A stretch of 33,443 bases of DNA from positions 1 to 33,443 of the forward strand of contig JAGGIK010000018.1 of assembly GCA_024103515.1 (NCBI GenBank). Reading direction: 5' to 3'. This document shows, in pieces, positions 18,781-29,166 of the stretch. Position numbers and translations under genes: made by a program. Every line of letters starts with the position of its first letter. Position 1 is the first letter of the stretch. This DNA is from Snodgrassella sp. (GTDB lineage Bacteria > Pseudomonadota > Gammaproteobacteria > Burkholderiales > Neisseriaceae). Below the pieces are notes generated by a model. The model was given only the letters and a program-made list of their open reading frames with translations, ran no database searches and was not told where the DNA came from.

Positions 18781-18829
18781 AACCAAATATCAATATTAGA
18801 ATTAAATTTAGTATCTGCGGAAATGCACT

Positions 18830-20059
18830 ATGAATAAACCAGTAGCAGTCAAAACCAGAACTTCTGGCACCAGTTACAGTTTCGAAGGTAAAAATCTTAA
18901 AACCGAACAGATTGTGCGCGGTGAGATTATTGCCAAAACCGAAGCAGAGGCACGAGCTAAATTGACGCGACGTCAGATTCGAGTAATTAGTATCAGTAAA
19001 GTCAAGAAAAGCAGACAAAAGAAAATTTCTCAGGCTGACATCACCGTCTTTACCCGACAACTTTCCACCATGATGAAATCAGGTTTGCCAATGATGCAAG
19101 CTTTTGATATCGCTGCGAAAGGCCATGCCAATCCAAGCATGACGTCAATGCTGATTAATATCCGTAATGAAGTTGAACAGGGTCATGCTTTGGCCGACTC
19201 ATTTGCCAAATATCCTAAGTATTTTGATCGTTTTTACTGTAATTTAGTACGTGCTGGCGAAACAGGCGGTGTACTGGAATCCATTCTGGATAAACTATCT
19301 ATTTATAAAGAGAAAACACAAAGTATTAAGAAAAAAGTTAGAGGAGCATTAACCTACCCAATCGCTGTAATTGTAGTGGCGATAGTATTGGTTTTTGTAA
19401 TGATGATGTATGTACTTCCGTCATTTGGCAAAGTTTACCAAGAAATGGGCGTACCCTTGCCAGGATTAACTCAAATGATGATGGATATCTCCGACTTCTT
19501 CGTTGCATATGGCGTATATATGATTATTCTCACCATTGGCGGAGTAATAGGTTTTTTTAAATGGCTGCAAAAATCAGAAGATCTCCAAAAACGCATTGAC
19601 TATATGTTATTAAAATTACCTATTTTTGGTCCAATTATACGTAAGGCTGCAATTGCACGCTGGTCGCGTACGACAGCCACCCTGTTCGCCGCCGGTGTAC
19701 CCATGGTAGAAGTTTTGGATTCAGTATCTGGAGCAACGGGAAATATACGTTATGAAGAAGCAACGCGAGATATTCGCTCTAAAGTTAATCAGGGTATTTC
19801 CCTCACTTCGTCCATGCAGGCCACCGAACTGTTTCCAAATATGGTTATCCAAATGGCTATGATCGGCGAAGAATCTGGTTCCTTAGATGATATGCTTAAC
19901 AAAGCTGCTGAATTTTATGAAGAAGATGTTGATACCGCCGTATCGCAATTATCATCATTAATGGAACCGATCATTATGGTCGTTCTGGGTCTTATCGTTG
20001 GTGTGATTTTAGTAGCAATGTACCTACCACTATTCAATATCGGTAATGCAGTCGGTTAA
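18830..20059 (+). CDS. pilG: Type IV pilus inner-membrane platform protein PilG (PilC/GspF family)
   Basis: This polytopic protein is the platform on which PilF acts. The 409 residues contain two GspF domains. The first (about 75-195) has FTRQLSTMMKSGLPMMQAFD and the GETGGVLESIL motif. The second (about 275-400) repeats the pattern with WSRTTATLFAAGVPMVEVLD and GEESGSLDDML. Hydrophobic helices follow each domain, near 175-200, 215-245 and 380-405. The gene is called pilG in Neisseria and pilC in Pseudomonas. The prepilin peptidase gene begins six bases downstream. Confidence 0.95.
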   Translation: MNKPVAVKTRTSGTSYSFEGKNLKTEQIVRGEIIAKTEAEARAKLTRRQIRVISISKVKKSRQKKISQADITVFTRQLSTMMKSGLPMMQAFDIAAKGHANPSMTSMLINIRNEVEQGHALADSFAKYPKYFDRFYCNLVRAGETGGVLESILDKLSIYKEKTQSIKKKVRGALTYPIAVIVVAIVLVFVMMMYVLPSFGKVYQEMGVPLPGLTQMMMDISDFFVAYGVYMIILTIGGVIGFFKWLQKSEDLQKRIDYMLLKLPIFGPIIRKAAIARWSRTTATLFAAGVPMVEVLDSVSGATGNIRYEEATRDIRSKVNQGISLTSSMQATELFPNMVIQMAMIGEESGSLDDMLNKAAEFYEEDVDTAVSQLSSLMEPIIMVVLGLIVGVILVAMYLPLFNIGNAVG

Positions 20060-20065
20060 AATATC

Positions 20066-20917
20066 ATGATAATTGAACCTTGGTTATACATACTTTCTGC
20101 GTTACTATTAGGATTAATGATTGGCAGTTTTCTCAACGTAGTCATCTATCGTCTTCCAATTATGATGGAACGCAGCTGGCAGGCAGAAGCGCGCCAAGCC
20201 TTGCAGATGCCTGTGGAAACATCTGCTCGTTTTAATTTGTGCTTTCCTGCTTCATCTTGCCCTCATTGCCAGCATAAAATCAAAATATGGCAAAATATCC
20301 CGCTGATCAGTTACCTGATATTACGTGGTCGCTGTGCACAATGTTCTACCCCAATCAGTCCTCGCTATATCTGTGTTGAACTAATAACCGGCCTAGCCTT
20401 CGCTGCTGTTATGTGGCGCTATGGTGCCACACCACTGGCTTTAGGTGGACTGATATTAACATCTGTGCTGATTGCGTTATGCTTTATTGATGCCGATACG
20501 CAGCTGTTGCCAGATCAATTAACCTTACCATTAATCTGGATGGGGCTGCTATTTAATTTATATAGCGGATTTATTACGCCAGCCGAGGCCATCTGGGGCG
20601 CAGTACTGGGCTATTTAAGTTTATGGTCATTATTCTGGGTATTTAAATTACTTACCGGTAAAGATGGCATGGGCTATGGCGATTTTAAATTACTGGCGGC
20701 ACTTGGAGCCTGGATGGGAGCAACAACCTTACCAGTAATTGTTCTCATGGCCTCCTTGGTAGGGATTGTCGCTTCAATTATACTTAGAGTCACACGCGGA
20801 CAACCCATGGCTTTTGGACCTGCTTTAGTAATTGCCGGTTGGATTGTATGGATGGCTGACAGCCAGATCAATCAGTTGATACAGTGGTGGTTGCAATTAT
20901 CAGGATTAAAAGCATGA
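20066..20917 (+). CDS. pilD: Type IV prepilin peptidase / N-methyltransferase
   Basis: PilD is the inner-membrane A24 aspartyl protease. It cleaves prepilin leader peptides and N-methylates the new N-terminus. The 283 residues include two CxxC pairs at Cys65/68 and Cys90/93, in the cytoplasmic loop that is typical of bifunctional enzymes. The two catalytic Asp motifs are FIDADTQLLPD (Asp142 or Asp144) and GMGYGDFK (Asp206). About eight hydrophobic helices are present. The stop overlaps the coaE start (ATGA), linking pilus maturation to coaE translation, as in Neisseria, where this neighbour was called orfX. Confidence 0.96.
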   Translation: MIIEPWLYILSALLLGLMIGSFLNVVIYRLPIMMERSWQAEARQALQMPVETSARFNLCFPASSCPHCQHKIKIWQNIPLISYLILRGRCAQCSTPISPRYICVELITGLAFAAVMWRYGATPLALGGLILTSVLIALCFIDADTQLLPDQLTLPLIWMGLLFNLYSGFITPAEAIWGAVLGYLSLWSLFWVFKLLTGKDGMGYGDFKLLAALGAWMGATTLPVIVLMASLVGIVASIILRVTRGQPMAFGPALVIAGWIVWMADSQINQLIQWWLQLSGLKA

Positions 20918-21528
20918 CATTCTGGGTAGGGTTATCAGGCAGTATCGGTAGTGGTAAATCAACAGTAGCGGCATGTTTTGCCAGTCTGGGTGTACCGACA
21001 CTGAGTGCTGATGAAATTTCACATCACCTTACTGCTTCTGGCGGAGAGGCCTTACCTCAAATCCGAGCAAATTGCGGCCATGATTTATTTTTAGCTAACG
21101 GCAATGTGGATCGACAACGATTACGTGACTGGGTTTTTGCCAGTAGTAATAATCGCACCATTTTAGAAAATATTTTACATCCCTTGATCTGGAACAAACT
21201 TTATGAGATCAAAAAAAAGATTGATAATACTGCCCCCTATGGCATTATAGAAATTCCACTATTAGCAGAAAAACCTGAATTTCAACAACTGGTTCACCGC
21301 ATATTGATTATAGAAGCCCCGCTCAACCATCGGATAGAGCGGGTTCAGCTGCGCAGTGGGCTAAATGAAAATTTAACCCGCACAATCATCGCCCAGCAGG
21401 CTGACGACAATAAGCGAAAATCCATTGCTGATGATATCATTATCAATGATGGTAACTGGCAACAGCTGAATCATCAAGTTATGCATCTACATGGCATTTA
21501 TAAAGCGCTAACATCGGTCAAGTCATGA
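20914..21528 (+). CDS. coaE: Dephospho-CoA kinase
   Basis: CoaE phosphorylates the 3'-OH of dephospho-CoA with ATP, the last step in coenzyme A synthesis. I start it at the ATG at 20914, which overlaps the pilD stop. A longer in-frame reading from upstream would add ten residues before the true N-terminus MTFWVGLSG. The 204 residues match the family. They show the P-loop GSIGSGKST (9-17), SADEISHHL for the substrate region, ENILHPLIW, the EIPLLAE motif and a lid region with arginines (HRIERVQLRSG). The stop overlaps the zapD start (ATGA). Confidence 0.95.
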   Translation: MTFWVGLSGSIGSGKSTVAACFASLGVPTLSADEISHHLTASGGEALPQIRANCGHDLFLANGNVDRQRLRDWVFASSNNRTILENILHPLIWNKLYEIKKKIDNTAPYGIIEIPLLAEKPEFQQLVHRILIIEAPLNHRIERVQLRSGLNENLTRTIIAQQADDNKRKSIADDIIINDGNWQQLNHQVMHLHGIYKALTSVKS

Positions 21529-22286
21529 CAAAAATTATCCATTTCGAACATCCTCTATCTGAACGAGTACGTAACTTTCTGCGTATCGCTCATTTGTTCA
21601 AACATTTCCATGAAGTCAGCGTACGCACTGAGGCATGGGCACATCACTGTGCTTTGTTTGTGCTCTTCGAAATTATGGAAGCCGCCGCACGAGCCGAATT
21701 GAAATTGGATATATTACAAGAATTAGAACGTCAAAAAAGTTTGGCACGACAACAAGGTAAAGAAGGGCACGATCTACTGGATAAAATTCAGACAGCCATG
21801 TCCAACCTACAAAGTGTACAACAAAAATTTGGGCAGCACCTGCGCGAAAATGAATGGCTGATGGCCATTAAACAACGCATGTTCGTACCTGGCGGCACCA
21901 GTCCATATGATTTACCTTCATATTATTACTGGCAACAAAAAACGCCCTTAGAACGTGCAGAACAACTGCATGAATGGATTCAAAGTTTGCTACCCACGTA
22001 TGAGGCTATCAATCTGTTATTAGATATATTGCATCAAAACAGCCTGTCAGTAGAATGCGTGGCCACGGACGGTAGTTATCAACATAATAGCTTAGGTCAA
22101 AACATCCATCTGCTAAGTATTAATGTAGCGGCAGATGCCAAAGCCTTACCGGAAGTATCTGCCAATAAATATTTTACTCATATTCGCTTTTTACAGGCTT
22201 CCCAAGAACAGGCTCGAGGCATAGTATTAACTACTGATATTCCGTTTACATTGATTATGTACAGTTTTGACTCGGTAATTAAGTAA
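21525..22286 (+). CDS. zapD: Cell division protein ZapD
   Basis: ZapD (formerly YacF, DUF1342) binds the C-terminal tail of FtsZ and bundles FtsZ filaments at the division ring. The 253-residue protein starts with the conserved FEHPLSERVRNFLRIAHLF. It contains a helical N-terminal domain and the FVPGGTSPYDLPSYYYWQ motif of the beta domain. It lies inside the coupled chain pilD-coaE-zapD-yacG, with ATGA and TAATG junctions on its two sides. The coaE-zapD-yacG order is conserved across beta- and gammaproteobacteria. Confidence 0.94.
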   Translation: MTKIIHFEHPLSERVRNFLRIAHLFKHFHEVSVRTEAWAHHCALFVLFEIMEAAARAELKLDILQELERQKSLARQQGKEGHDLLDKIQTAMSNLQSVQQKFGQHLRENEWLMAIKQRMFVPGGTSPYDLPSYYYWQQKTPLERAEQLHEWIQSLLPTYEAINLLLDILHQNSLSVECVATDGSYQHNSLGQNIHLLSINVAADAKALPEVSANKYFTHIRFLQASQEQARGIVLTTDIPFTLIMYSFDSVIK

Positions 22287-22495
22287 TGAATGAAAAAATG
22301 CGAACTGTTCTGTGCCCCAATTGTGGTAAAAGTGTTGTTTGGTCCACGGCCAATACTTATCGCCCTTTCTGCTCACAACGTTGTAAAATGATCGACTTGG
22401 GTGCCTGGGCCAGTGAAGATTATAATCTTCCGGCCAAGGAAGATCAGCCTTTGAGCGCAGAAATGAATTCAATTCAACACCAGTCTGTTGGTTAA
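22286..22495 (+). CDS. yacG: DNA gyrase inhibitor YacG
   Basis: This small zinc protein has 69 residues. Cysteines 10, 13, 29 and 33 form the pattern CPNCGKSVVW...RPFCSQRCKMIDLG, which is diagnostic of YacG. The E. coli protein binds GyrB and blocks DNA binding by gyrase. The start codon shares one base with the zapD stop (TAATG). The last 25 residues are polar and probably disordered. Confidence 0.95.
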   Translation: MNEKMRTVLCPNCGKSVVWSTANTYRPFCSQRCKMIDLGAWASEDYNLPAKEDQPLSAEMNSIQHQSVG

Positions 22496-22526
22496 ATTCT
22501 TAATATCCAATTTATAGAAATATTCA

Positions 22527-23444
22527 ATGACTACTCCTGCCCTTTTAATTGAACAGGCTGTCAAAACCTATGCCAATGGGTTTACAGCACTGAAAGGAGT
22601 CAGCTTTAGCGTACAATCCGGGGAATTTTTTGGTTTACTCGGACCAAATGGCGCAGGGAAGACGACTTTAATATCTGCCATGGCTGGGCTGAACCGGCTT
22701 AGCTCTGGAAGAATCACCATCTGTGGCCACGATGTCAAACGTGAAGCGACCACTACGCGTAAACTTCTTGGCGTGGTACCACAGGAACTTGTTTTTGATC
22801 CTTTTTTAAGCGTACGTGAAGCAATGCGTTTTCAATCGGGTTATTTTGGCATTCGCAATAACGATGACTGGATTGATGAAATTATTGCCAATCTAGGTCT
22901 AACTGACAAGGCCAATACCAATACCCGCAACCTTTCTGGCGGAATGAAACGACGCGTAATGGTGGCTCTTGCTTTAGTGCATCGTCCACCCGTTATCGTA
23001 CTTGATGAACCTACCGCGGGCGTTGATATAGAACTACGTCAAAACTTATGGGAGTTTATCACCCGATTAAATAAAGCTGGCCACACCATTATTCTAACAA
23101 CTCACTATCTGGAAGAAGCACAATTGCTATGTACTCGGATTGCCATGCTCAAGCACGGAGCAATCGTTGCTCTGGACAGTACCAAAAACCTGTTGGATAA
23201 TGAATCAGACATACAGTTAGTGATGACACTGGATCATACTCTACCAGCAAGCCTACACAAATATCTCGTGCTGCAGGATGGTACCAACTATCAAATAAAG
23301 CTTACAGACTACAACCAACTGCTGAACATTTTACAGGAATTGCACATCCACAGAATCCATCTTAAAAACCTGCGCGTCATGGAAAATGATCTGGAAAATG
23401 TTTTTTTACGTCTAACCAGTGACCACATGAAAGGACAGGTATGA
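22527..23444 (+). CDS. ABC transporter ATP-binding protein (YadG-like)
   Basis: This 305-residue ATPase subunit pairs with the permease that overlaps its stop codon. It shows Walker A GPNGAGKT (39-46), the Q-loop VVPQELVFDP, the signature NLSGGMKRR, Walker B VIVLDEPTAGVD and the switch His in LTTHYLEE. A C-terminal regulatory extension of about 85 residues follows. The sequence type matches ABC-2 exporters of the YadG/YadH or NodI/DrrA kind. The substrate is unknown. It begins 31 bases after yacG and may be read with that operon. Confidence 0.92.
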   Translation: MTTPALLIEQAVKTYANGFTALKGVSFSVQSGEFFGLLGPNGAGKTTLISAMAGLNRLSSGRITICGHDVKREATTTRKLLGVVPQELVFDPFLSVREAMRFQSGYFGIRNNDDWIDEIIANLGLTDKANTNTRNLSGGMKRRVMVALALVHRPPVIVLDEPTAGVDIELRQNLWEFITRLNKAGHTIILTTHYLEEAQLLCTRIAMLKHGAIVALDSTKNLLDNESDIQLVMTLDHTLPASLHKYLVLQDGTNYQIKLTDYNQLLNILQELHIHRIHLKNLRVMENDLENVFLRLTSDHMKGQV

Positions 23445-24202
23445 ATATCTATGGTTGTTATACCCTGTTCAAAAAAGAAGTACTGCGATTTTGGAAAGTT
23501 GGTTTTCAAACCCTATCTGCTCCAATACTAACTGCTTTACTGTACCAGCTCATATTTGCCCAAGTAATGCAGGGACGCGCTGATATTCTACCTGGCGTCA
23601 GCTACAACGCCTTCTTAATTCCTGGACTAGCCATGATGTCGATGCTGCAAAATTCCTTTGCCAACGCGTCCTCCAGTCTGATCCAATCCCGCATAACCGG
23701 TAATCTGATTTTTATCCTGCTACCACCTTTGGGCACAGCCTCCATTTTTTGTGCTTATGTTGGTGCCGCCATAATACGCGGTTTAATGGTAGGTATAGGT
23801 GTTATTGCTGTAACCGCCTTTTTTGGTTTACCGCAGCCTTATTACTTTGGCTGGATCATCTTATTTGCTATATTAGGTTGCGCAGTCATGGGAATGTTTG
23901 GCCTGTTAGCAGGTATCGTAGCAGAAAAATTCGATCAACTGGCCGCCTTTCAAAACTTCCTAATAATGCCATTAACATTTTTATCTGGTGTATTTTACTC
24001 AATCAACAATTTGCCAGCATTTTGGCGTTCACTCAGTCACTTCAATCCTGTTTTCTACATGATAGACGGTTTTCGTTTTGGTTTTTTCGGACAAAGTGAT
24101 TCCTCACCATGGCTCGCTCTAAGCGTAGTCGGTAGCTTTGCGGTTGCATTGTGTATCCTAACCTGCAGTCTGCTTAAATCAGGTTGGAAATTACGCAACT
24201 GA
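23441..24202 (+). CDS. ABC-2 type transporter permease (YadH-like)
   Basis: This 253-residue inner-membrane permease overlaps the ATPase gene by four bases (ATGA). It has six predicted membrane helices, with the first after an amphipathic start (YTLFKKEVLRFWKVGFQT). The ABC-2 signature region FLSGVFYSINNLPAFWRSLSHFNPVFYMIDGFR lies near residues 180-213. It forms a homodimer with two ATPase subunits in this family. YadGH has no settled substrate; related systems export lipids, polysaccharides or drugs. Confidence 0.92.
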   Translation: MNIYGCYTLFKKEVLRFWKVGFQTLSAPILTALLYQLIFAQVMQGRADILPGVSYNAFLIPGLAMMSMLQNSFANASSSLIQSRITGNLIFILLPPLGTASIFCAYVGAAIIRGLMVGIGVIAVTAFFGLPQPYYFGWIILFAILGCAVMGMFGLLAGIVAEKFDQLAAFQNFLIMPLTFLSGVFYSINNLPAFWRSLSHFNPVFYMIDGFRFGFFGQSDSSPWLALSVVGSFAVALCILTCSLLKSGWKLRN

Positions 24203-24216
24203 ACACACTAAAACGC

Positions 24217-24222
24217 TATAAT
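24217..24222 (+). promoter_or_regulatory. Candidate -10 box for ibaG-murA
   Basis: A perfect TATAAT lies 36 bases before the ibaG start, after the ABC permease. No good -35 box is placed at 16-18 bases, so support is limited. Confidence 0.35.
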
Positions 24223-24257
24223 AGCTGACATTTATTAACTGCTAATTTCGAGCACTT

Positions 24258-24506
24258 ATGTTAACACCAGAAAAAGTTAAAGCCATGATCGCCAACCTTT
24301 TACCGTGCGAATATCTTGAGGTAGAAGGTGATGGCCATCACTTTTTTGCCCAGATCGTCTCCAGCGTATTTGAAGGTAAAACGCGTTTGGCTCGTCACCG
24401 TCTGATCAAAGACGGCTTATCTGAACAAATTGCCAGTAATGAATTACACGCCCTGTCCATAGCGACAGCAGCCACTCCGGCCGAATGGGCATCCAAACAG
24501 CGTTAA
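24258..24506 (+). CDS. ibaG: BolA family protein, IbaG type
   Basis: This 82-residue BolA-like protein has a class II KH-like fold. The pattern VEGDGHHFFAQIVSSVFEGKTRLARHRLI is followed by ELHALSIATAATPAEW, with the conserved His (in ELHALS) that coordinates [2Fe-2S] clusters with monothiol glutaredoxin. Its place directly before murA is the same as that of E. coli ibaG (yrbA), which supports the subfamily. A likely role is iron-sulfur handling or acid-stress response. Confidence 0.9.
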   Translation: MLTPEKVKAMIANLLPCEYLEVEGDGHHFFAQIVSSVFEGKTRLARHRLIKDGLSEQIASNELHALSIATAATPAEWASKQR

Positions 24507-24510
24507 TTAA

Positions 24511-25809
<1,299 letters not shown>

Positions 25810-25829
25810 TCATCAATAACCGTAGACTC

Positions 25830-25861
25830 AGGCTGTCTATATAAGTACAGACAGCCTTTAA
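25830..25861 (+). terminator. Hairpin terminator after murA, DUS-like arms
   Basis: AGGCTGTCT (25830-25838) pairs with AGACAGCCT (25849-25857) around a 10-base loop and is followed by TTAAT. It lies 20 bases past the murA stop. The arm is the same nine bases as in the hairpin after gap. Confidence 0.75.
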
Positions 25862-26281
25862 TCTTTGAAAATGGGCTTAAGAATTCTGGGGCCTATAAAA
25901 ATAATTTTTTAATATGCAATAGCCAGTAGACATTGAATTGAATATTTAAAGAATAATGAACCAATTCACATCAACATCTTCTATGCAATCCAAAGGATAA
26001 TTCTAAATTAATGAATTTTAAATTCATCAGACAGGAAGTACAAATACTTAGCCTCGAATTTAACGTACTGAACCATGACCACAGATCATTACCATTTCAT
26101 TAGCTAAAAAAATACAAAATTAACACTATAAAAAATGACTAAAGCCTATTTTCGAACAGACCAACAGCAATCTAAGCACAAATGGAATCATAATTATTGC
26201 TGCCACCACCAGCAAGCTATATCATGTCAATAACCATTCATTTACAAACACAAACATTAATCTACTAAGGCGTAAAACATC
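25862..26281. other. AT-rich region upstream of ppc
   Basis: About 420 bases carry no gene. The region contains the palindrome at 26011-26027 and must hold the ppc promoter. No -35/-10 pair stands out. Confidence 0.5.
26011..26027. repeat. 17-base palindrome upstream of ppc
   Basis: ATGAATTT and AAATTCAT flank a single T (26011-26027). It lies about 255 bases before ppc. It could be an operator, but such palindromes also arise by chance in AT-rich DNA. Confidence 0.25.
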
Positions 26282-28978
26282 ATGACAGTCTCAGTTAGCG
26301 ATTCTCATCAAGATGCAGCCTTGTCTGCAGACATCACCTTTTTGACACAGAGTTTACTGAACATTCTACAACAAGAAACCTCAACTCAAGTCCAAACCGT
26401 GCTACGCCAGCTCCTTGAGGGACAACAGCCACAGCAAACCATCCAGCAAGCAATCCCTACCTTAAATCTGCAACAGCTACAAGACCTGATTCGCGCCTGT
26501 AGTTTGTTTGCTCAGCTGTTGAATATCGCTGAAGATGCACATCATGAGCGGCAGGTCAGTAAGCATACTGAGCAACAAACAAAACGCACCAGCTTTGTTC
26601 ACGTCCTCAAGCAACTACAACAGCAACACATCAGCCGCGACGAACTTGAACAAACCCTTAAGCATACCAGTATTAGTGCGGTACTTACAGCACATCCAAC
26701 CGAAGTACAGCGTCAGAGTATTCTGTGTTTCCAACGATTTATCCGAACATTGTTAAGCGAACGCGACCACAGTCAACAGCCATACAGCAAAGAGCTACAA
26801 CAAGAAATCGAAGCCTTACTGTTGGCTTTATGGCAAACCGATGAAACCCGACATTTCAAAATCAGCGTTAGCGATGAAATATACAACAGCGTCACTTATT
26901 TCCCCTTGAGCTTTTTCAAAGCGATTCCAGCACTATACCGTAAACTTCACCACCGACTTGCCAATATTTATCCCAATACTTCACTTCCAGATGTAATCAG
27001 CATTGGCAGCTGGGTTGGTGGTGATCGTGATGGCAATCCACACGTTAATGCTGACTCATTACAAGAAGCTTTCACTTTTCAAGCCAATACCCTTTTTCCA
27101 TATTATCAACAATGTCTGGAAGAGCTATATCAACTACTCCCACTGTCATCGCGCCGTATTCATACCGATAACATTGTCGTTTATATGGCTGAGCAATCAC
27201 CCGATACCGATACTGCCCATAGTGAAGAACCTTATAGACGCGCGCTCGCCTACATTCAAGCGCGTCTGCATGCAACTGCACAACGACTGTGCATCCAACT
27301 TAACAGTCCCTACCAAGGTCTATCTGCTTATCTACAACCGGCAGAACTACTGCAAGACCTCAAAAATATTGCTCACTCCCTACATCAAAATGGTAGCGCC
27401 CTGATCGCTCAGGGCAAACTGACCGATTTAATTCGTTCCGTATCCTTATTTGGCTTTCATCTGATGTCCGTTGATTTACGTCAGCATGCAGCCAAGCATG
27501 CTGACGTAGTAGCCGAACTGTTTGAGCATGCAGATCTTGAAAACTTTGCAAGCTTAACCGAAGAAGACAAACAACGGGTCTTATCGCGCGAATTAAGCAC
27601 CCAGCGTCCGCTGTATAATCCTTATATAAACTACAGTTCCCTTACTATGCGTGAGCTGGCTATATTCCATACTGCTGCCGATATCAAAAACCGTTATGGA
27701 GAGGCAGCAATCAATCAATGCATTATTTCTAATGCCGAGACCGTCAGTGATATTCTGGTGGTTGCCCTACTATTGAAAGAAACGGGGCTACTAACCATCA
27801 ATAATAAAGTTCCCAACAGTCGGATTAACATCGTTCCTTTATTTGAAACCATTGATTCACTGCATAATTGCATTGACATCATAAATCAACTTTTCAATTT
27901 GTCTTGGTATCGCGCATTGTTAAGAAGCCGTGGCAATCTGCAGGAAATCATGCTCGGTTACTCTGACAGCAATAAAGATGGTGGCTACGTTACCAGCCAA
28001 TGGTCACTGTATCAGGCAGAGTCCCAACTGGTACAATTATTCAAAAAGCATCACGTCCGTCTGCGCCTATTTCATGGCCGCGGAGGCAGTATTGGTCGTG
28101 GTGGTGGCCCAGCCTTTGATGCCATTCTGGCCCAGCCTGCCGGCAGTGTAGCTGGACAGATACGCATTACTGAGCAAGGTGAAGTCATTACCGCCAAATA
28201 CGCAGCACCATCCAAAGCTAAACGCAACCTTGAAGCCTTGATCGCCGCCACCTTGGAAGCGACCCTGCTACCACCACATAACCGCGAGCCTAATAGCAAA
28301 CTAATGGATGAACTATCCAGCTATGCGTTCAATCACTATCGGCAACTGATTACTTATCCCGGCTTTATAGACTACTTTCTGCAAACCAGTCCGATTCAGG
28401 AAATTGCCAGCCTAAACATCGGAAGCCGTCCTGCCAGTCGTAAAAGCTTGACTAAAATTCAAGATTTGCGTGCTATACCTTGGGTATTTTCGTGGACTCA
28501 AAATCGCCTGATGTTGCCTGCTTGGTATGGCTTTGGAACTGCTGTAGCTAAACTGATTGAACAAGACAGTAATAATCTGCAACGCTTACAGCAACAGGCT
28601 CAGCATAGCCCATTCTTTCAAACTATGCTGGCAAATATGGAACAGGTTATGGCCAAAGCCGACCTGACCATTGCCGCAGCATATGTGAACTTGGCCGATA
28701 ACCAGCAGGTCGCACAAACTATATTTCGCATGTTGACTAGCGAATTTGAGCTCAGCCTTCAGGCTTTACTCAGCATTAAACAACATCAGCATTACTTGAG
28801 TGATAACCACACATTGGTAAAGTCACTTGCACTACGTATACCTTATCTGAACGCCTTAAACTGGCTGCAGATTCACCTGTTGCAGCAACAACGCCAACAA
28901 GCTGACACCAACGAAATATTGCCACTAATCCATCTTACCATCAACGGTATTGCTCAAGGACTGCGTAATACCGGCTAA
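26282..28978 (+). CDS. ppc: Phosphoenolpyruvate carboxylase
   Basis: PEP carboxylase forms oxaloacetate from PEP and bicarbonate, replenishing the TCA cycle. The 898-residue length is normal for the bacterial enzyme. Catalytic motifs are VLTAHPTEVQRQS with His138, GSWVGGDRDGNPHV, LGYSDSNKDGGY and the Gly-rich loop FHGRGGSIGRGGGP. The C-terminus NGIAQGLRNTG is the conserved end of the family and part of the allosteric aspartate site. The start ATG at 26282 follows TAAGG by about 11 bases. The gene is rich in Gln, especially in the N-terminal 80 residues. Confidence 0.97.
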   Translation: MTVSVSDSHQDAALSADITFLTQSLLNILQQETSTQVQTVLRQLLEGQQPQQTIQQAIPTLNLQQLQDLIRACSLFAQLLNIAEDAHHERQVSKHTEQQTKRTSFVHVLKQLQQQHISRDELEQTLKHTSISAVLTAHPTEVQRQSILCFQRFIRTLLSERDHSQQPYSKELQQEIEALLLALWQTDETRHFKISVSDEIYNSVTYFPLSFFKAIPALYRKLHHRLANIYPNTSLPDVISIGSWVGGDRDGNPHVNADSLQEAFTFQANTLFPYYQQCLEELYQLLPLSSRRIHTDNIVVYMAEQSPDTDTAHSEEPYRRALAYIQARLHATAQRLCIQLNSPYQGLSAYLQPAELLQDLKNIAHSLHQNGSALIAQGKLTDLIRSVSLFGFHLMSVDLRQHAAKHADVVAELFEHADLENFASLTEEDKQRVLSRELSTQRPLYNPYINYSSLTMRELAIFHTAADIKNRYGEAAINQCIISNAETVSDILVVALLLKETGLLTINNKVPNSRINIVPLFETIDSLHNCIDIINQLFNLSWYRALLRSRGNLQEIMLGYSDSNKDGGYVTSQWSLYQAESQLVQLFKKHHVRLRLFHGRGGSIGRGGGPAFDAILAQPAGSVAGQIRITEQGEVITAKYAAPSKAKRNLEALIAATLEATLLPPHNREPNSKLMDELSSYAFNHYRQLITYPGFIDYFLQTSPIQEIASLNIGSRPASRKSLTKIQDLRAIPWVFSWTQNRLMLPAWYGFGTAVAKLIEQDSNNLQRLQQQAQHSPFFQTMLANMEQVMAKADLTIAAAYVNLADNQQVAQTIFRMLTSEFELSLQALLSIKQHQHYLSDNHTLVKSLALRIPYLNALNWLQIHLLQQQRQQADTNEILPLIHLTINGIAQGLRNTG

Positions 28979-29102
28979 ATATTGTTATTAAAGAGTAAGC
29001 CCATTTTCACTGATTACATTTACCGACCAGTATTTGCATTTCTAACCTAAATAAGGTATTTAACTAGCCCTAGCAAGTTATTGGACATACCTAAAGCAAC
29101 AA

Positions 29103-29132
29103 CTTGAAATAATCCAATAACGACCCAATGTA
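29103..29132 (+). promoter_or_regulatory. Sigma-32 (RpoH) heat-shock promoter of grpE
   Basis: CTTGAA (29103-29108), a 15-base spacer and CCCAATGTA (29124-29132) match the sigma-32 consensus (CTTGAA, 13-17 bases, CCCCATnTA) closely. The element lies 35 bases before the grpE start, a fitting place for a heat-shock gene. Confidence 0.8.
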
Positions 29133-29166
29133 ATTTAACAATTCACCCTTTTGCAGAGGAACAAAA

